From an uncultured Saprospiraceae bacterium (GTDB lineage: Bacteria > Bacteroidota > Bacteroidia > Chitinophagales > Saprospiraceae): DNA of 7,528 nt. A model generated the notes under the pieces. It was given only the letters and a program-made list of their open reading frames with translations. It was not told the DNA's origin and searched no databases. The DNA lies in assembly GCA_934699305.1 (NCBI GenBank), contig CAKUWM010000135.1, positions 1-7,528 of the forward strand, read 5' to 3'. Numbering within the stretch: position 1 is the stretch's first letter; each line of letters starts with the position of its first letter. Positions 5,464 through 7,528 of this stretch are shown here, in pieces. The position numbers and the translations under genes were made by a program.

Positions 5464-5796
5464 ATGACCATAGCAGAACGCATAAGATTGTATAGACAGC
5501 AAAAGAACCTATCCCAAGCAGAGCTTGCAGAGATTTCAGGTGTAAATAATAAAAGTTTATCTCGTTATGAACTGGATACAAGTATTCCGCCAGCGGATGC
5601 CTTAAAGGCGATTGCCGATGCGCTCGGGGTTTCTTCGGATGCTTTGTTGAGCGATGATGTGATAGCCATAAAGGACAAGGAACTTTTAAAGCGTTTCCAA
5701 GCTATACAGGATATGGATAGTGAGGACAAAACAATGGTGGTTAAATTCCTTGACCTTGCCATTAGGGATGCCAAGACCAAAAAAGCATACGCATAA
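5464..5796 (+). CDS. XRE-family (Cro/CI-type) HTH regulator (110 aa)
   Basis: The protein opens with a helix-turn-helix domain over residues about 3-60: the repressor pattern ERIRLYRQQKNLSQAELAEI, then SGVNNKSLSRYE as the recognition region, then PPADALKAIADALGVSSDALL. The C-terminal part (about 65-110, DKELLKRFQAIQDMDSEDKT onward) is probably helical and may dimerise. It is transcribed away from the ATPase-recombinase operon, with 160 bp between the two starts. It is the natural candidate to control excision or transposition, as XRE regulators do in other mobile elements. The last 26 codons and the terminator are repeated downstream at 5884-5992. The gene is intact and starts with ATG, without a Shine-Dalgarno sequence. 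Confidence 0.92.
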   Translation: MTIAERIRLYRQQKNLSQAELAEISGVNNKSLSRYELDTSIPPADALKAIADALGVSSDALLSDDVIAIKDKELLKRFQAIQDMDSEDKTMVVKFLDLAIRDAKTKKAYA

Positions 5797-5827
5797 AAAA
5801 ACCACAACTTTTACATTGTGGTTCTCT
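5719..5827 (+). repeat. Direct repeat, first copy (XRE gene 3' end plus terminator)
   Basis: These 109 bp match 5884-5992 with five differences (5739, 5760, 5784, 5787, 5822). The first four fall on third codon positions of the XRE gene and are all synonymous. The fifth is beyond the stop, at the base of the terminator stem. Confidence 0.95.
5801..5822 (+). terminator. Terminator after the XRE gene
   Basis: ACCACAA (5801-5807) and TTGTGGT (5816-5822) form a 7-bp stem with an 8-base loop, beginning four bases after the stop codon. A run of seven A's leads into it on the left (overlapping the stem's first base), giving a U-tract for minus-strand transcripts. On the plus strand the following TTCTCTAATTT is only moderately T-rich. 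It is probably bidirectional, separating this gene from the convergent RHS-immunity unit. Confidence 0.65.
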
Positions 5828-5854
5828 AATTTAATTTTTATTTATGCTTCATAG

Positions 5855-5875
5855 TTCGAAGTTACAAACTTCGAA
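5855..5875. repeat. REP-like inverted repeat
   Basis: TTCGAAGTT (5855-5863) and AACTTCGAA (5867-5875) are exact reverse complements around ACA. The element sits in the 56 bp between the two copies of the XRE gene 3' end, eight bases before the second copy begins. It could be a REP-type repeat or a junction element. Confidence 0.7.
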
Positions 5876-5883
5876 GAGCGGGC

Positions 5884-5964
5884 AGTGAGGACAAAACAAT
5901 GGTCGTTAAATTCCTTGACCTTGCTATTAGGGATGCCAAGACCAAAAAGGCCTACGCATAAAAA
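5884..5964 (+). pseudogene. 5'-truncated remnant of a second XRE regulator gene
   Basis: The last 26 codons of the XRE gene reappear here in frame, from SEDKTMVVKFLDLAIRDAKT to the same stop TAA. All four base differences from the intact gene are silent. There is no promoter, start codon or HTH part; the bases before 5884 are unrelated. The silent-only differences mean this piece came from a homologous gene that was under selection, rather than from a copy decaying in place. Confidence 0.85.
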
Positions 5965-5966
5965 AA

Positions 5967-5986
5967 CCACAACTTTTACATTGTGG
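5967..5986. terminator. Duplicated terminator, convergent position
   Basis: CCACAA (5967-5972) and TTGTGG (5981-5986) keep a 6-bp stem. The outer pair is lost through the T-to-C change at 5987. On the minus strand, A-to-T reading gives a seven-T run right after the stem. It can therefore stop transcripts of the RHS-immunity pair that ends at 6053, besides read-through from the left. Confidence 0.6.
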
Positions 5987-6052
5987 CTCTCTTCTTTTTA
6001 TTCTTTTTAACGCCACTAAGCACAGCTTAACGGTAGCAGAAAGACAATAATG

Positions 6053-6337
6053 TTACTTTCTAATTTGCTTTTTTATTATCATTTGAAAAACTATATATAA
6101 TACTATTATTAAAATAACGATTTTCCATGAGTTCATTCTTTTTAAAAGATCATATTTCAATAAATAAATACTAAAAATATTTATACAAATCAAAGAAATA
6201 ACAATCAAAAAAAAACTAATTATACTAATAGACGCAGATTTAGAAGTATATTTTTCCGAACCTAATTTGTCATAAAAAAAGGAATATATATTTTTATACA
6301 AGAAGTAGATTATTTTTTTCATTCTAATCAAAATCAT
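6053..6337 (-). CDS. Small membrane protein, candidate immunity protein for the RHS tip (94 aa)
   Basis: This 94-residue protein has two clear membrane segments, residues about 37-60 (SISIISFFLIVISLICINIF onward) and about 70-88 (SWKIVILIIVLYIVFQMII). A basic, aromatic N-terminal part (KKIIYFLYKNIYSFFYDKLG) and a basic tail KKQIRK flank them. The ATG at 6337 overlaps the RHS stop by 14 bp. A second in-frame ATG at 6322 (89 aa, MKKIIYF) lies one base beyond the RHS stop codon and may be the true start. A small gene placed tightly after an RHS tip is almost always the cognate immunity gene. A membrane-embedded immunity protein suggests a toxin that acts on the inner membrane. No family was recognised; the role rests on position and topology. 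Confidence 0.7.
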   Translation of the reverse strand: MILIRMKKIIYFLYKNIYSFFYDKLGSEKYTSKSASISIISFFLIVISLICINIFSIYLLKYDLLKRMNSWKIVILIIVLYIVFQMIIKKQIRK

Positions 6338-7528
6338 TTTTATTTAAAATAACACCTCCGTTTGTACTCTCATCCAAATAATCGCCAATACTTTTAGCTT
6401 CTCCATTTATCAAATAGGAAGTACCCATGGTTGCTAAATCGGCAACAAAAAATATACCAGCCACAACTGAACCAACACCAGTAAAAGATACTCCTGCCAT
6501 CGTTGTATATAGTACATCTGAAGCTTTTAGCTCTCCTGTCCTGTAAACATTAACCCCTGTCATTACTATTGAAGTTGCTGCTAAACCATTACTAATATTA
6601 CGGGGTAATTGGACTTTTCCAACCTGATGTTCCCTTACATTTCTATATTTTGTTTTATTCCACGATTTATCTAAAACGGAATGCAATTTTCCGTTATCCG
6701 ACTTATGCCATAACTCATTTCTTGTTAAAAAGTCTGCTTTATACCCAGTATATGTTGAAGCCACCCCAAGCCCTCCATTAATCCAGAATAAGGGATCTGC
6801 AGCTTTTGAGCTATTTACGTTTGAGTTATCGCTCCCACTTTTATTTGCCTCAACTAAAACAGATTGGATTACACCATCATTAGGGTTTAGGTCATTCAAT
6901 GCCAAACTAGAATCATCCCCAGCTTCATAATGAAACCCGTTACTAGCAAACAATCCGTATGAACCATCTTCTTGTTTTTTTATCTGCCCTCTATACCCAT
7001 GTTCTCTTCTATATTGCCTAGCCTCTTTACGGGTTTCAAATAGACCAGTTGGATCTGACCAAACAATAGGATTGTTAAGTGCAAAACGATATGGCGTAAG
7101 AGAATAAGTTAATTCGGCTAGTCGATCCATACCATTAAACCTACCAATTGCAGGATCGTATTGTCTAAATGTCATTTCAGACATATTCAATCCTAATGCT
7201 TCCTCAAATTCCTTACCGTTATACCTTTGATATTTATGATTCGTGACGGGATTATTATTATACCCTTTGTGTTCAAGCCCGAAGGGATAGTAATTGTTCT
7301 CTTCCAGGATTATCAAGTTTACAGGGTTACTGTTGTTTTGGTTCTCGTCCTTATAGGACAACCTTATGTTCCCCAAGTGGTCCTTGTATTGGTACACATA
7401 CTCAAAACCATTTTCGGCATCCACATAACCCTCCGGTTGGTTAAAGAATTCCAATGAACTTCCCTCGTACACATAATTTCCAGCATAATAGGCAAATGAG
7501 TCAGATTTACCACTTTCAACCACCCTCT
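6324..7528 (-). CDS. RHS repeat polymorphic toxin, C-terminal part (5' end outside the window)
   Basis: About 401 codons are visible and the frame continues past the right edge; the GTG near 7523 is not a true start. Numbered from there, residues 1-160 are RHS core: YKDHLGNIRLSY (46-57), YYPFGLEHKGYN (78-89), YNGKEFEEALGLNMSEMTFR (101-120), QYDPAIGRF (121-129) and the core-closing NNPIVWSDPTGL (150-161). RHS cores form a shell that encloses the toxin. After Gly160-Leu161 the tip (about 238 aa) is unlike the core and is not recognised. It includes a possibly basic start (ETRKEARQYRREHGYRGQ), a linker and a Gly/Ala-rich hydrophobic end (about 313-372, with GVGSVVAGIFFVADLATMGT). It has no visible nuclease or deaminase motif. 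The hydrophobic stretch and the membrane-type partner gene suggest pore formation or a membrane target. Its stop overlaps the immunity candidate. Confidence 0.92.
   Translation of the reverse strand, partial: RVVESGKSDSFAYYAGNYVYEGSSLEFFNQPEGYVDAENGFEYVYQYKDHLGNIRLSYKDENQNNSNPVNLIILEENNYYPFGLEHKGYNNNPVTNHKYQRYNGKEFEEALGLNMSEMTFRQYDPAIGRFNGMDRLAELTYSLTPYRFALNNPIVWSDPTGLFETRKEARQYRREHGYRGQIKKQEDGSYGLFASNGFHYEAGDDSSLALNDLNPNDGVIQSVLVEANKSGSDNSNVNSSKAADPLFWINGGLGVASTYTGYKADFLTRNELWHKSDNGKLHSVLDKSWNKTKYRNVREHQVGKVQLPRNISNGLAATSIVMTGVNVYRTGELKASDVLYTTMAGVSFTGVGSVVAGIFFVADLATMGTSYLINGEAKSIGDYLDESTNGGVILNKNDFD
7216..7292. repeat. Direct repeat, right copy (RHS core, pairs with 1-77)
   Basis: This stretch encodes NYYPFGLEHKGYN and the following residues of the RHS core, in frame, and is identical to the left edge of the window. 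It lies about 55 codons before the start of the toxin tip, so a crossover here would replace the tip and keep the core frame. Confidence 0.95.

Larger units (their letters stand above)
5884..5992 (+). repeat. Direct repeat, second copy (XRE gene 3' end plus terminator)
   Basis: Matches 5719-5827 at 104 of 109 positions, offset by 165 bp. The match ends in CTCT/TCTCT just beyond the hairpin, and the sequences diverge completely on both sides. It probably marks an old junction of the mobile unit. Confidence 0.95.

Noticed and set aside
5884..5992. Attachment-site (attL/attR) call for the duplicated XRE 3' end
   Set aside because: The two copies are only 165 bp apart and both lie on the same side of the recombinase genes, so they do not bracket the element. 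A rearrangement junction is all that can be claimed.

Overview
The window looks like an accessory region from a Bacteroidota chromosome, probably a flavobacterium. The grounds are the AT-rich coding style, the RHS-core signatures typical of that phylum (DHLGNIRLSY, YYPFGL, QYDPAIGRF) and promoter-like TAnnTTTG boxes. Nothing in it looks like housekeeping. No rRNA, tRNA or CRISPR array was seen. All functional assignments come from motif reading; no database search was run.

Layout, left to right. Positions 1-77 hold a fragment of RHS core, minus strand, with no start codon, that runs off the left edge. It is a perfect 77-bp copy of 7216-7292 inside the large RHS gene at the other end. Positions 78-1877 are gene-poor and full of short repeats: a 67-aa possible membrane protein (438-641, minus), a weak 52-aa ORF, an 11+11 bp palindrome (772-794), a terminator-like hairpin (1003-1034), three copies of a GTGAGCG(T/C)TGG motif, an approximately 100-bp attC/MITE-like imperfect palindrome (1312-1410), a doubtful 74-aa ORF with an internal hairpin, and four 11-bp-phased TTTAAA repeats (1770-1813).

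Positions 1878-5303 form a compact minus-strand operon: a P-loop ATPase with a C-terminal winged-helix-like region, a tyrosine recombinase with a complete active site, and a second tyrosine recombinase lacking two catalytic residues. A divergently transcribed XRE-family regulator (5464-5796) shares the upstream intergenic region. Its 3' end and terminator are repeated at 5884-5992 with four coding differences, all synonymous. This set looks like a site-specific integrative or transposable unit with its own regulator.

Positions 6053-7528 (minus) hold the C-terminal part of an RHS polymorphic toxin, whose 5' end lies outside the window, followed with overlap by a small two-helix membrane protein that is the natural immunity candidate. 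The toxin tip carries hydrophobic Gly/Ala-rich segments, so a membrane target is possible.

Taken together, the window is one RHS tip-immunity cassette plus a recombinase/ATPase mobile unit, bounded by direct repeats of RHS core. Recombination between the two core copies would delete the whole 7.2 kb and join the main RHS core to the silent tip beyond the left edge, which is the expected route of toxin-tip switching.
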